From: DATGMB01 sp035293845
GTDB taxonomy: Bacteria > Acidobacteriota > Terriglobia > Bryobacterales > Bryobacteraceae
Assembly: GCA_035293845.1 (NCBI GenBank)
Contig: DATGMB010000172.1
Coordinates: 62,001-126,000, forward strand
Length of the DNA stretch: 64,000 bases
Reading direction: 5' to 3'
The notes under the pieces were generated by a model, which saw only the letters and a program-made list of their open reading frames with translations, did not search any database and was not told the DNA's origin. Each line of letters starts with the position of its first letter. Position 1 is the first letter of the stretch. The position numbers were made by a program, and so were the translations under genes. This document shows positions 23,815 through 31,930 of the stretch, piece by piece.

Positions 23815-24654
23815 CTAATTCGCGTGCTCGCCCAGCCGCTCGTTGAGCTTGGCGAGTTCCTTGCGGAATAGCGGATTGCGCGGGTATTCGCGGGAGAGCT
23901 CGGCCATGATCTTCTGCGCATCAGCGGTGCGCTTCTCGCGCACCGCGGCGATGGCGAGCAGGATTCGCGCGAAGGCCTTCAGGTAGTGGCCGTCGCGCGC
24001 GGCGGTTTCGAGGTGCTGTTTGCCGATCTCCTTACTGCCGGTTACGCCATCCCAGTGCACGAACCAGCGCACGAAAAACGGCAGGCTGCCGAGCACATAC
24101 TCCGAAAAGCCGGCCGTCACGTAGGCATCGTAATATTTCGGATCGAGTCTCAGGAGTTGCTGTGCGTAGGTGTTGGAGCGCTTGGTGGGCGAGAGGCTGC
24201 CGAACTGATGCTTGTCGATCAGGGCCATGTAATCCGCCGTCACACCCTGCGCGATGCACAGCGCGAACAGGGCGTCCTTATCCGCCTGATTGGCTTTCAG
24301 CGCCGCCTCGCCTCTGGCCTGGGTGTCCGAAAGCGCCTGGAGCAGCTTGGCCCGGACGGCCGGGTCGGGAACCTTGCGGTGCTTGTCGTACGCCCAATCG
24401 TCGTTGCTGAAGAACTCGCCTTCGAGCACGCCCAGCCGGTCCAGCTCGTAAAACAGGTACGCCGAAGCACGGAAGCCGTAGGGCAGCGGATCGCGCGGAT
24501 TGGCGGCAATCAGACGATCGAGCGTCGCCTGTGCGGCGGAGAAATCGAAATCATACAGTTCGTGCAGCGCCTGATCGAGAGTTGGCGGCGGGCCGGCGGT
24601 GGCGGCTCCGGCGCATCCGGCGAAACAGATGGTGACGAACAACAGGCGGCGCAT
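23815..24654 (-). CDS. Secreted TPR-like protein of unknown function
   Basis: 279 residues with an N-terminal signal peptide (RLLFVTICFAGCAGAATA). Helical repeats resembling TPRs occur (ALHELYDFDFSAAQATLDRLIAANPRDPLPYGFRA; AKIMAELSREYPRNPLFRKELAKLNE-like C-terminus). The middle part (AYVTAGFSEYVLGSLPFFVRWFVHWDGVTG) is a conserved block seen in Acidobacteria proteins but without assigned role. It is last in the kdp-associated strand run, 9 bp after the KdpD-like gene, so it may be co-transcribed. Confidence 0.75.
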   Translation of the reverse strand: MRRLLFVTICFAGCAGAATAGPPPTLDQALHELYDFDFSAAQATLDRLIAANPRDPLPYGFRASAYLFYELDRLGVLEGEFFSNDDWAYDKHRKVPDPAVRAKLLQALSDTQARGEAALKANQADKDALFALCIAQGVTADYMALIDKHQFGSLSPTKRSNTYAQQLLRLDPKYYDAYVTAGFSEYVLGSLPFFVRWFVHWDGVTGSKEIGKQHLETAARDGHYLKAFARILLAIAAVREKRTADAQKIMAELSREYPRNPLFRKELAKLNERLGEHAN

Positions 24655-24663
24655 GCGACTTTC

Positions 24664-25743
24664 CTATCCTAATCGTTGCCGGCGCCGCTCCGCTACTATC
24701 GTGATCTGCATATCCCGTGCCTGTTTCACCAGCCGCTGCACCGTATTCTCCCGGAACCGCTGCCACCAGGGCCGCGGCTGCGAGCGCCCCATGAAAATCT
24801 GGGTGATCTTCTGCGCCCGCGCGAACTCCGCGATCGCGCGCGGAACGTCCCTGGCTTCCACGACGTGTGTCTCGATGCGCAGGTTGCGGGCAAAGCTCAG
24901 GTGACGTTCGACTGCGTTCCGCACATCGGGGGTTTCCTCGCCGCCTCCCGTCACGTGAATGGCCAGACAGTCCGCGTGAAGATAATCCGCGACGCGCTTG
25001 CCCCGCCGGATCAGCACCGCGGAGGACGGCCGTCCCGTGAGGCAGATCAGCAGCCGCTCCGTCCGGCCGGTGGGCGAAGGCGCGGGCTCGGCCGGCGGTG
25101 CGAGCTTCTCTTCGACCTCATGGGCCGTGTGCCGCAGCGCCATCTCGCGGAGTGCGCTGAGGTTCGCCTCCGTGAAGAAATTCTCCATGGCGCGGCGGGC
25201 CTTTTCCGGTGCGTACACGACGCCGCGCTCGAGGCGGTTGCGCAGCGCGCGGGTGGTGAGGTCGATCATGACAACCTCGTCGGCCTCATCCACCACCCAG
25301 TCCGGCACGGTCTCGCGCACGCGGACGCCGGTGGCGTGCCACACCTGATCGTTCAGGCTCTCCAGATGCTGGACGTTCATGGTCGTCCACACCTCGATGC
25401 CTGCATCCAGCAGCACGCGCACGTCCTCCCAGCGCTTGGCGCGCTCCGATCCCGGCACGTTGGTGTGGGCGAATTCGTCCACCAGGGCGATTTGCGGGTG
25501 ACGCCGTAACACCGCGTCGGTGTCCATCTCTTCAAAACGCGTGCCGGCATAATTTATGGTGCGCCGCGGCACGGATTCGAGGCCCTCGGTCAGCGCGATC
25601 GTCTGCTGGCGCGCGTGCGGCTCGAAATAGGCGATGACGACATCCACACCATTGCGCCGGGCCGCCTGCGCCTCCTCCAGCATCCGATACGTCTTGCCGA
25701 CGCCGGCGGCGTAGCCGAGGTAGATTTTCAGCCGGCCTCTCAT
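24664..25743 (-). CDS. KdpD-like sensor without histidine kinase (KdpD N-terminal + Usp)
   Basis: 359 residues. KdpD N-terminal domain with Walker A GYAAGVGKT (10-18) and the conserved Walker B region ALVDEFAHTN (86-95), followed by a universal-stress-like domain (about 235-355, LLICLTGRPSSAVLIRRGKRVADYL). It lacks the transmembrane, GAF and histidine-kinase parts of full KdpD (about 900 residues), so it cannot phosphorylate KdpE by itself. Such short forms may bind c-di-AMP or ATP and regulate the pump or a separate kinase. Coupled by ATGA to the upstream KdpD-like gene. Confidence 0.9.
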   Translation of the reverse strand: MRGRLKIYLGYAAGVGKTYRMLEEAQAARRNGVDVVIAYFEPHARQQTIALTEGLESVPRRTINYAGTRFEEMDTDAVLRRHPQIALVDEFAHTNVPGSERAKRWEDVRVLLDAGIEVWTTMNVQHLESLNDQVWHATGVRVRETVPDWVVDEADEVVMIDLTTRALRNRLERGVVYAPEKARRAMENFFTEANLSALREMALRHTAHEVEEKLAPPAEPAPSPTGRTERLLICLTGRPSSAVLIRRGKRVADYLHADCLAIHVTGGGEETPDVRNAVERHLSFARNLRIETHVVEARDVPRAIAEFARAQKITQIFMGRSQPRPWWQRFRENTVQRLVKQARDMQITIVAERRRQRLG

Positions 25744-26825
25744 CGCGTATCCTTCTGGGGGAAGATGCGCACGTCGAAGTCCTCGGCAGCGTCGATGATG
25801 CGGTCGATCGGACCGCGCGCACCCTGCGAGTGCCCGATGAAGATCTGGGTGATCCGCTGGGCGCGCGCGAACTCGATGATGGTGCTCACGAAGTCCGCTC
25901 CCTTGAGGCAGTGCACCTCCGCGCCCATTTCACCGGCGAGGGCGAGATTCGCGTTCAGCCGTTCGCGGTCGTGCTCGCCGAGTTCGCCCTGATCCACGTA
26001 AGCGGCCAGCAGCGCGCCGTGAAACCGCTCGGCATTTCGTTGACCGCTGCGCAGCATATCTTCGGCGTTGCTGCGCGGGGTGAGGCACACGAGAATGCGC
26101 TCCTGCGCCGCCCAAAGCGTCGGCACGCCGTGCTCATCGAGGTATTGCTGCAATTGCACGTCGACCACGTCGGCCGCGAATAGCAGCGCCAGTTCGCGCA
26201 GCTCGGCAAGGCGGCGCGCGTCCTCGATCGCCTCCGCGCCGCTGCGGCCCAGCAACACCTCCGGCGGCGCGTCGACCACTTCGATTTCGTCGGCCTCGCG
26301 GAGGAATTCCATCGGCACGCTGTAGGCCGCGCGCTTGCCGGTGATGCGCTGCGCCTGATCCTGCTTTTCGGCGATGTGCTGCACATTGAGCGCGGTGATG
26401 ACGCTGATGCCGCGGTCGAGGAGCTCCTGCACGTCCTGCCAGCGTTGCGGGTGGCGGCTTCCAGGCGGGTTGGCGTTGGCCAACCCGTCGATCAACACCA
26501 CCTGCGGATGCCGGCGGAAGAGCGCGGCCATGTCGAGGACTTCGTACTCCTTGCCGGCGTGCCGCTCGGTAATCGTCGGAATGACTTCGAGGCGTCTCAG
26601 GATGGCCGCGATGTCCGGCGTGGGGTTGGGCTGTACGGCGGCGACGACCACATCCTGCCCGCGCTCCGCCCGGCGGCGGCCTTCATCCAGCATGCGAAAG
26701 GATTTGCCGACGCGGGAAGCGTAGCCGAGAAAGACCTTCAGGCGTCCGCGCCGCTCGCGCAGCTCATCGGCCTGCACGCGGCGCAAGAGCTCTTCCGGGC
26801 TGGGCCTCCGGTCTGCGGAACTCAT
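25740..26825 (-). CDS. Second KdpD-like protein (N-terminal + Usp) with degenerate Walker B
   Basis: 361 residues, paralogous to the following gene. The P-loop reads GYASRVGKS (34-42), still plausible. The region equivalent to DEFAHTN reads DGLANAN (113-119), so the acidic Walker B Glu and the His are lost. A Usp-like domain (about 235-358, ILVCLTPRSNAEDML, then TQIFIGHSQGARGPIDRII) follows. It has no kinase part. The degenerate site suggests a non-hydrolysing regulatory partner of the first copy. Its start overlaps the kdpC stop (ATGA). Confidence 0.88.
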   Translation of the reverse strand: MSSADRRPSPEELLRRVQADELRERRGRLKVFLGYASRVGKSFRMLDEGRRRAERGQDVVVAAVQPNPTPDIAAILRRLEVIPTITERHAGKEYEVLDMAALFRRHPQVVLIDGLANANPPGSRHPQRWQDVQELLDRGISVITALNVQHIAEKQDQAQRITGKRAAYSVPMEFLREADEIEVVDAPPEVLLGRSGAEAIEDARRLAELRELALLFAADVVDVQLQQYLDEHGVPTLWAAQERILVCLTPRSNAEDMLRSGQRNAERFHGALLAAYVDQGELGEHDRERLNANLALAGEMGAEVHCLKGADFVSTIIEFARAQRITQIFIGHSQGARGPIDRIIDAAEDFDVRIFPQKDTR

Positions 26826-27373
26826 CGGGGCATGGGAATCGCGCGGTCCAACGCCAAGTTTACCTTAAGCACGTTCACGCGAGGCTGCCCGAAGATGCCC
26901 CACTGCGGCCCCGCCGTGTTGGCGGCTATGACGCGCCGCACCGCGTCCGTGCCGGCGCGGCGGGCGGCCGCGATGCGCGCGACCTGTGCGTCCGCCGCTT
27001 CCGGGCTGATGTCCGGATCGAGCCCGCTGCCGGAACTGGTGACCAGATCCGCCGGCACCGGCCCGTGGTAGGTGGGGTTCTCCGCGCGGAACTGGGCGAT
27101 CCGGTCCTGGACCGCCTTGACCAGGGCGGCATTGGTCGGCCCGAGATTCGACCCGCCCGAAGCCAGGCCGTCGTAGCCATCCGGGCGGCCGTGAATATAT
27201 TCCGGCCGGGTGAACTTCTGACCGATGATCTCCGAACCGTAGGCGTTCATGCTGCCGTTCGCCTGATGCGGAAAAAGCAGCTTTGCCAGGCCGGTGATCG
27301 CGAGCGGGTACAAGAGTCCGGTCAGAACTCCCAGCACCACGGTTGCTCGGAGGGCAATCATCAATTGCTTCAT
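26822..27373 (-). CDS. kdpC: Potassium-transporting ATPase subunit C
   Basis: 183 residues, normal for KdpC. One N-terminal membrane helix (LRATVVLGVLTGLLYPLAI) and the conserved periplasmic blocks SEIIGQKFTRPEYIHGRP, SGGSNLGPTN and LVTSSGSGLDPDISPEAADAQVARIA. It stabilises the KdpAB complex and promotes ATP binding. It lies 16 bp after kdpB and overlaps the first KdpD-like gene by four bases. Confidence 0.97.
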   Translation of the reverse strand: MKQLMIALRATVVLGVLTGLLYPLAITGLAKLLFPHQANGSMNAYGSEIIGQKFTRPEYIHGRPDGYDGLASGGSNLGPTNAALVKAVQDRIAQFRAENPTYHGPVPADLVTSSGSGLDPDISPEAADAQVARIAAARRAGTDAVRRVIAANTAGPQWGIFGQPRVNVLKVNLALDRAIPMPR

Positions 27374-27389
27374 GTGATTTCTCCGCGTC

Positions 27390-29468
27390 TTACGCCAGCC
27401 CCAGCATTCCGAGCAGGCGGTCGATGGCCCAGATGCCCGGAAACGGCACGATCACTCCGCCCACGCCGTAGATCAGCAGGTTGCGGCGCAGCAGCGCGGC
27501 GGCGGGCAGCGGCCGGTACTTCACGCCGCGGAGCGCCAGCGGGATCAGCGCGATGATGATCAGGGCGTTGAAAATCACGGCGGCCAATACGGCGCTATCC
27601 GGGTTGCGGAGCCCCATGATGTTCAGGCTCTTCATCACCGGGAAGACGCCCATGAACATCGCCGGCAGGATGGCGAAATATTTGGCGACATCGTTGGCAA
27701 TGGAAAACGTGGTCAGGGCGCCGCGCGTCATCAGCAGTTGTTTGCCGATCGCCACCACCTCAATCAGCTTGGTGGGATTGCTGTCGAGATCCACCATGTT
27801 GCCGGCTTCCTTGGCGGCCATGGTTCCGGTGTTCATCGCCAGCCCGACGTCGGCCTGCGCCAGCGCCGGGGCATCGTTGGTGCCATCGCCCGTCATCGCC
27901 ACCAGGCGGCCGCCGGCCTGCTCGCGCTTGATGAGGTCCATTTTGTCCTTTGGAGTGGCCTGCGCCAGGAAGTCATCGACGCCGGCCTCCGCCGCGATGG
28001 CCGCCGCGGTCAGCGGATTATCCCCGGTGATCATGACGGTGCGGATGCCCATGGCGCGAAGCTGCTCGAAGCGCTCCCGCATTCCGCCCTTGACGACGTC
28101 CTTCAGGTGCACCACGCCAAGCGCGCGCGGCCCGTCCGCCACGACGAGCGGCGTGCCGCCCGAGCGCGAGATGCGGTCCGTGATCTCGACCAGTTCCGGC
28201 GGCACGATGCCGCCGTGCTCACGCACGAATTCCGCGACCGATTCCGTCGCGCCCTTGCGGATCCGACGGCCGTCCAGGTCGACGCCGCTCATGCGCGTCT
28301 GCGCCGTGAACGGAATAAAGTGCGCCTCGTGGTCCGCCACTTCGCGCCCGCGGATGCCGTACTTCTGTTTGGCGAGCACGACGATCGAGCGGCCCTCCGG
28401 CGTCTCGTCCGCAAGGCTCGAAAGCTGCGCCGCGTCCGCAACTTCCTCCTCGCGCGCCTCGCCCACCGGAATGAACTCCACCGCCTGGCGGTTTCCGAGC
28501 GTGATCGTGCCGGTTTTATCCAGCAACAGCGTGTTCACATCCCCGGCCGCTTCCACCGCCTTGCCGGACATTGCCAGCACGTTGTGCTGCATCACCCGGT
28601 CCATGCCCGCGATGCCGATGGCGGAGAGAAGCCCGCCGATGGTGGTCGGAATCAGGCAGACGAGCAGCGAGACCAGCACCACGATGGAGGGCACCGCGCC
28701 GCTGTAGATCGCGAACGGCTGCAGGGTGACGACGGCCAGCAGGAACACCAGCGTGAGACCCGCGATCACGATATTGAGCGCGATCTCATTGGGCGTTTTC
28801 TGCCGTTCCGCGCCTTCGACCAGGGCGATCATGCGGTCGAGGAAGGTCTCGCCGGGGTTGGAAGTGATGCGCACCTGGATCCAATCAGAGAGCACCTTGG
28901 TTCCGCCGGTGACGGCGCTCCGGTCACCGCCCGATTCACGGATGACGGGCGCGCTTTCGCCCGTGATGGCGCTTTCGTCCACGCTGGCGATGCCTGCGAT
29001 CACGTCGCCATCCCCGGGTATGGTCTCGCCCGCCTCCACACGCACGAGGTCGCCCGCGCGCAACTGCGTCGCCGAGACCGTCTCCGTCCTCCCATTAACC
29101 AGGCGCCGCGCCACCGTTTCCGTTTTCGTCTTCCGGAGCGTGTCCGCCTGCGCCTTGCCGCGGCCCTCCGCCATCGCTTCCGCAAAGTTCGCGAACAGCA
29201 CGGTGAACCACAGCCAAAGCGTGATCTGGATGCCGAATGAACCCCCGCCGGCGCGGATTACGAGGGCGGTGGTCATGGCGGCGCCGACTTCCACCACGAA
29301 CATGACCGGGTTTTTCGCCATGGTCCGCGGATTGAGCTTGCGGAACGAATCCACAATGGCGCGCCGGACGATGGGCGGATCGAACAGCGGGCGCGCCCGC
29401 GGCGCCTTTTTCGGAATCAGCGACGTGATGTCGTCCGCCGGGGGAGGAGGGGCGGTAGCCGTACTCAT
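27390..29468 (-). CDS. kdpB: Potassium-transporting P-type ATPase subunit B
   Basis: 692 residues. Phosphorylation motif DKTGTIT with Asp317, actuator TGES (169-172), N-domain, hinge GDGTNDAPALAQAD and KdpB-specific CLIPTTIGGL in TM4. It hydrolyses ATP to drive high-affinity potassium uptake through KdpA. The N-terminus has a Pro/Ala-rich extension of about 25 residues. Forms one operon with kdpF, A and C. Confidence 0.98.
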   Translation of the reverse strand: MSTATAPPPPADDITSLIPKKAPRARPLFDPPIVRRAIVDSFRKLNPRTMAKNPVMFVVEVGAAMTTALVIRAGGGSFGIQITLWLWFTVLFANFAEAMAEGRGKAQADTLRKTKTETVARRLVNGRTETVSATQLRAGDLVRVEAGETIPGDGDVIAGIASVDESAITGESAPVIRESGGDRSAVTGGTKVLSDWIQVRITSNPGETFLDRMIALVEGAERQKTPNEIALNIVIAGLTLVFLLAVVTLQPFAIYSGAVPSIVVLVSLLVCLIPTTIGGLLSAIGIAGMDRVMQHNVLAMSGKAVEAAGDVNTLLLDKTGTITLGNRQAVEFIPVGEAREEEVADAAQLSSLADETPEGRSIVVLAKQKYGIRGREVADHEAHFIPFTAQTRMSGVDLDGRRIRKGATESVAEFVREHGGIVPPELVEITDRISRSGGTPLVVADGPRALGVVHLKDVVKGGMRERFEQLRAMGIRTVMITGDNPLTAAAIAAEAGVDDFLAQATPKDKMDLIKREQAGGRLVAMTGDGTNDAPALAQADVGLAMNTGTMAAKEAGNMVDLDSNPTKLIEVVAIGKQLLMTRGALTTFSIANDVAKYFAILPAMFMGVFPVMKSLNIMGLRNPDSAVLAAVIFNALIIIALIPLALRGVKYRPLPAAALLRRNLLIYGVGGVIVPFPGIWAIDRLLGMLGLA

Positions 29469-29490
29469 CTTCGATACCCTCTCAACGTTC

Positions 29491-31185
29491 CTAACTCCAG
29501 ACTTTTCCGTGCTGCATCAACATGTGCTCCACGATCGGCCCCAGGGAAAGGGCCGGAAAGAACGTCAGGGCGCCCACGATGATGACCACACCGATCAGGA
29601 GCACCACGAAAAGCGGGCCATGCGTGGGGAAGGTGCCCGCCGAAACCGGTACCTGCCTCTTGGCCGCAAGGCTGCCCGCTGCCGCCAGCAGCGGAACGAT
29701 CATGAGGAAGCGGCCGAATAGCATGGCGAGGCCGAGCGCCGTATCGAGGAACGGCGTCGCCGCGTTCAGTCCGGCGAACGCGCTGCCGTTGTTGCCGACG
29801 GCGCTGCTGAAGGCGTACAGCACCTGGGTCAGCCCATGCGGCCCGTGGTTCGTGATGCTGGACCGCACCGTCGCGAGATTGATTCCCAGACCGGAGAAGC
29901 CCAGGGCCGAAAACGCCAGCACCAGCGCCGCGAGCATCACCATTTTGACTTCCTTCTGCTCGATCTTCTTCATGAGGTATTCCGGCGTGCGGCCCACCAT
30001 GAGACCTGCCAGAAACACCGCCAGGATGGCGAACAGCAGCATGCCGTAGAGCCCCGCTCCGACGCCGCCGAAGATGACTTCGCCCAGCTCGATGTTCACC
30101 AGCGCTACCAGGCCGCCGATGGGCGTCAGGCTGTCGTGCGCGTTATTCACGGCGCCGCAGCTCGCATCCGTGGTCACCGTGGTAAACAGCGCGGAGCCGG
30201 GAATCCCGAACCGCACTTCCTTGCCTTCCATGTTGCCGCTGGCCGCGACGCCCATGTTCGTGAGGATCGGATTCCCTGCCGCCTCCGCCCAGTACACGAC
30301 CGCAACGCCCGCCGCGAAAAGGACAAACATGGCGGCAAACAGGGCCCACCCCTGCCGTGTGTCCTTGACCATCTTGCCGAAGGTATAGGTAAGCCCTGCC
30401 GGGATGAGGAAAATCATGAGGACCTGGAGAAAATTCGAGAGGGGCGTCGGATTCTCGTACGGGTGGGCCGAATTGGCGTTGAAGAACCCGCCGCCGTTGG
30501 TGCCGATCATTTTGATCGCTTCCTGAGAGGCGACCGGCCCCTGCGCGATCGTCTGCACCGCGCCTTCGAGCGTTTTCACCTTCTGGTACGGGTGGAAATT
30601 CTGGATGGCGCCCTGCGATACGAGCAACAGCGCGCCGACGACACAGAGCGGAAGCAGCACGTAGACCGTTGCCCGCGTCATATCCACCCAGAAGTTGCCG
30701 ATGGTCTTTGCCGAATGCCGCGCCAGGCCCCGCACGAGCGCCATCGCGACCGCGATGCCCGAGGCCGCCGACCAGAAGTTGTGCGTGGCGAGGCCGAGCA
30801 TCTGGGTCAGATACGTCATCGTGGTTTCCGGCGTGTAGGACTGCCAGTTGGTGTTGGTCGTGAAGCTGGCGGCCGTGTTCCACGCGAGATGCGGGATCAC
30901 ATTGCCGAGCCCCTGCGGATTCAGGAAGAACCATTGCTGCAGACGTTCCAGGCCGTACGTGAAGAGCAGCGGGATGGCGCTGAAGGCGAGGAGCGCGCCG
31001 GCGTACCGCGTCCAGTGCTGCTCGGAGCTTTCCACCACTCCGCATAGCCGGTAGACCAGCTTCTCGACGGGCCGCAGCACGGGATGGAGCCACGTGCGCT
31101 CGCCTTCGAACACCTTCGCCATGTACAGACCCATCGGCCTGGTCACGAGCACCAGAACGATCGCAAAGCAAACGATTTCCCACAT
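29491..31185 (-). CDS. kdpA: Potassium-transporting ATPase subunit A
   Basis: 564 residues with about ten membrane helices and four selectivity-filter-like repeats (NTAASFTTNTNWQSY, GTNGGGFFNANSAHPYENP, NNAHDSLTPIGG and GNNGSAFAGLNAATPF). It is the potassium-binding channel-like subunit, related to SKT transporters. The start ATG lies one base after the kdpF stop, tying the two together. Confidence 0.98.
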   Translation of the reverse strand: MWEIVCFAIVLVLVTRPMGLYMAKVFEGERTWLHPVLRPVEKLVYRLCGVVESSEQHWTRYAGALLAFSAIPLLFTYGLERLQQWFFLNPQGLGNVIPHLAWNTAASFTTNTNWQSYTPETTMTYLTQMLGLATHNFWSAASGIAVAMALVRGLARHSAKTIGNFWVDMTRATVYVLLPLCVVGALLLVSQGAIQNFHPYQKVKTLEGAVQTIAQGPVASQEAIKMIGTNGGGFFNANSAHPYENPTPLSNFLQVLMIFLIPAGLTYTFGKMVKDTRQGWALFAAMFVLFAAGVAVVYWAEAAGNPILTNMGVAASGNMEGKEVRFGIPGSALFTTVTTDASCGAVNNAHDSLTPIGGLVALVNIELGEVIFGGVGAGLYGMLLFAILAVFLAGLMVGRTPEYLMKKIEQKEVKMVMLAALVLAFSALGFSGLGINLATVRSSITNHGPHGLTQVLYAFSSAVGNNGSAFAGLNAATPFLDTALGLAMLFGRFLMIVPLLAAAGSLAAKRQVPVSAGTFPTHGPLFVVLLIGVVIIVGALTFFPALSLGPIVEHMLMQHGKVWS

Positions 31186-31186
31186 A

Positions 31187-31270
31187 TCAGAAGCGCTCCG
31201 GCTTCAACAGGGCGCAGAACAGATAGACAGCCAGCGCCGCCGCGATCGCAAGTGAAATCCAGTATTCCAT
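31187..31270 (-). CDS. kdpF: KdpF small membrane subunit
   Basis: 27 residues: MEYWISLAIAAALAVYL then FCALLKPERF, a single membrane helix with the usual KPERF-like end. The stop codon TGA is one base before the kdpA ATG. KdpF stabilises the complex in E. coli. It is too short for ordinary gene callers. Confidence 0.92.
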   Translation of the reverse strand: MEYWISLAIAAALAVYLFCALLKPERF

Positions 31271-31284
31271 CCGGAAACTCCGCT

Positions 31285-31368
31285 CTATAGCCTTTCGCAG
31301 CCTCTCACGAAGGCCCAGGCCGCGAGAAAAAAGACCACCGTCAGTGCGATGAATCCCAAGTCCTGCAT
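31285..31368 (-). CDS. 27-residue membrane peptide preceding kdpF
   Basis: A second tiny frame, MQDLGFIALTVVFFLAAWAF then VRGCERL, begins 10 bp after the stop codon of the leading gene and ends 14 bp before kdpF. It has one hydrophobic helix and a short basic Cys-containing tail (RGCERL). I recall similar peptides before kdpF in other genomes but no established name. Probably an additional accessory subunit or a leader peptide. Confidence 0.75.
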   Translation of the reverse strand: MQDLGFIALTVVFFLAAWAFVRGCERL

Positions 31369-31375
31369 CCGCCGC

Positions 31376-31825
31376 TCACCTCACGTAGATCAATGCCACT
31401 CTATGGCCCGCCGCGGCCAGCCGCCGCGCGAGCCGTTCTTCGGCAGTGCGCCACCACCGTTTCCGCGCCGCCAGGAGTACGGTCGATCCCGGCCGGAGCG
31501 TGTATCGCAATCCTTCCTCCCGGCTCCGCGCCTGGACCACGACTGGAGTCACGGGTAGCGGGCAGGCATTACTCAATTCCAGCAGGCGAGCTACCAGAAA
31601 TCCGTGCGTGCTCACCGGACAACCGAACGCCGCCGGATACGGAATCGGCTGGACCGCCACCAGCGAGATGCGCGCGTTCAGACCTGCCGTCAGCCCGACC
31701 GTTCGCTCCAGGGCAGCCCGGGTCTCTTCCGGATACGTGTAGGGAATCGCGACCTCCAGCCAGGCTCCCGGCGCTCCTTCGAGTGCAGCGGGGCCGATCC
31801 AAACGCCCGAGTGTGCGGATAGCAT
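31376..31825 (-). CDS. Leading protein of the kdp operon, Usp-like, function unknown
   Basis: 149 residues from the ATG at 31825. Alternating hydrophobic strands and helices (ISLVAVQPIPYPAAFGCPV; STVLLAARKRWWRTAEERL; GHRVALIYVR) look like the universal-stress/HUP-like fold also present at the C-terminus of the two KdpD-like proteins, although no nucleotide motif is clear. It is the first gene of the kdp run, 7 bp before the small peptide gene, so a role in potassium or c-di-AMP sensing is a reasonable guess. Confidence 0.65.
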   Translation of the reverse strand: MLSAHSGVWIGPAALEGAPGAWLEVAIPYTYPEETRAALERTVGLTAGLNARISLVAVQPIPYPAAFGCPVSTHGFLVARLLELSNACPLPVTPVVVQARSREEGLRYTLRPGSTVLLAARKRWWRTAEERLARRLAAAGHRVALIYVR

Positions 31826-31849
31826 AGCAATTACAGCGTAAGATCGCCC

Positions 31850-31890
31850 CCATAAAGAAGTCGTAAAGGAAGGATAAGGATGGTATAAAA
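31850..31890 (-). promoter_or_regulatory. Candidate kdp control region
   Basis: Read on the minus strand this holds three AT-rich half-sites, TTTTATACC (31890-31882), TTTACGA (31867-31861) and TTTATGG (31856-31850), resembling the TTTATA/TTTACA half-sites of KdpE-regulated promoters in E. coli. The similarity is loose and no KdpE gene is in the window. Confidence 0.25.
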
Positions 31891-31918
31891 CACGCTGCCC
31901 GCGCTGCGTTCGCTGCCG

Positions 31919-31924
31919 CATACT
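31919..31924 (+). promoter_or_regulatory. -10-like CATACT before the porin gene
   Basis: CATACT lies 6 nt before the GTG at 31931, with no Shine-Dalgarno. It fits the leaderless pattern seen elsewhere, but the hexamer is weaker. Confidence 0.3.
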
Positions 31925-31930
31925 CGTGTT

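Noticed and set aside
31826..31930. c-di-AMP (ydaO) or other riboswitch before the kdp operon
   Set aside because: Only 105 bp are available between the divergent genes and no conserved ydaO-like pairing elements are seen.
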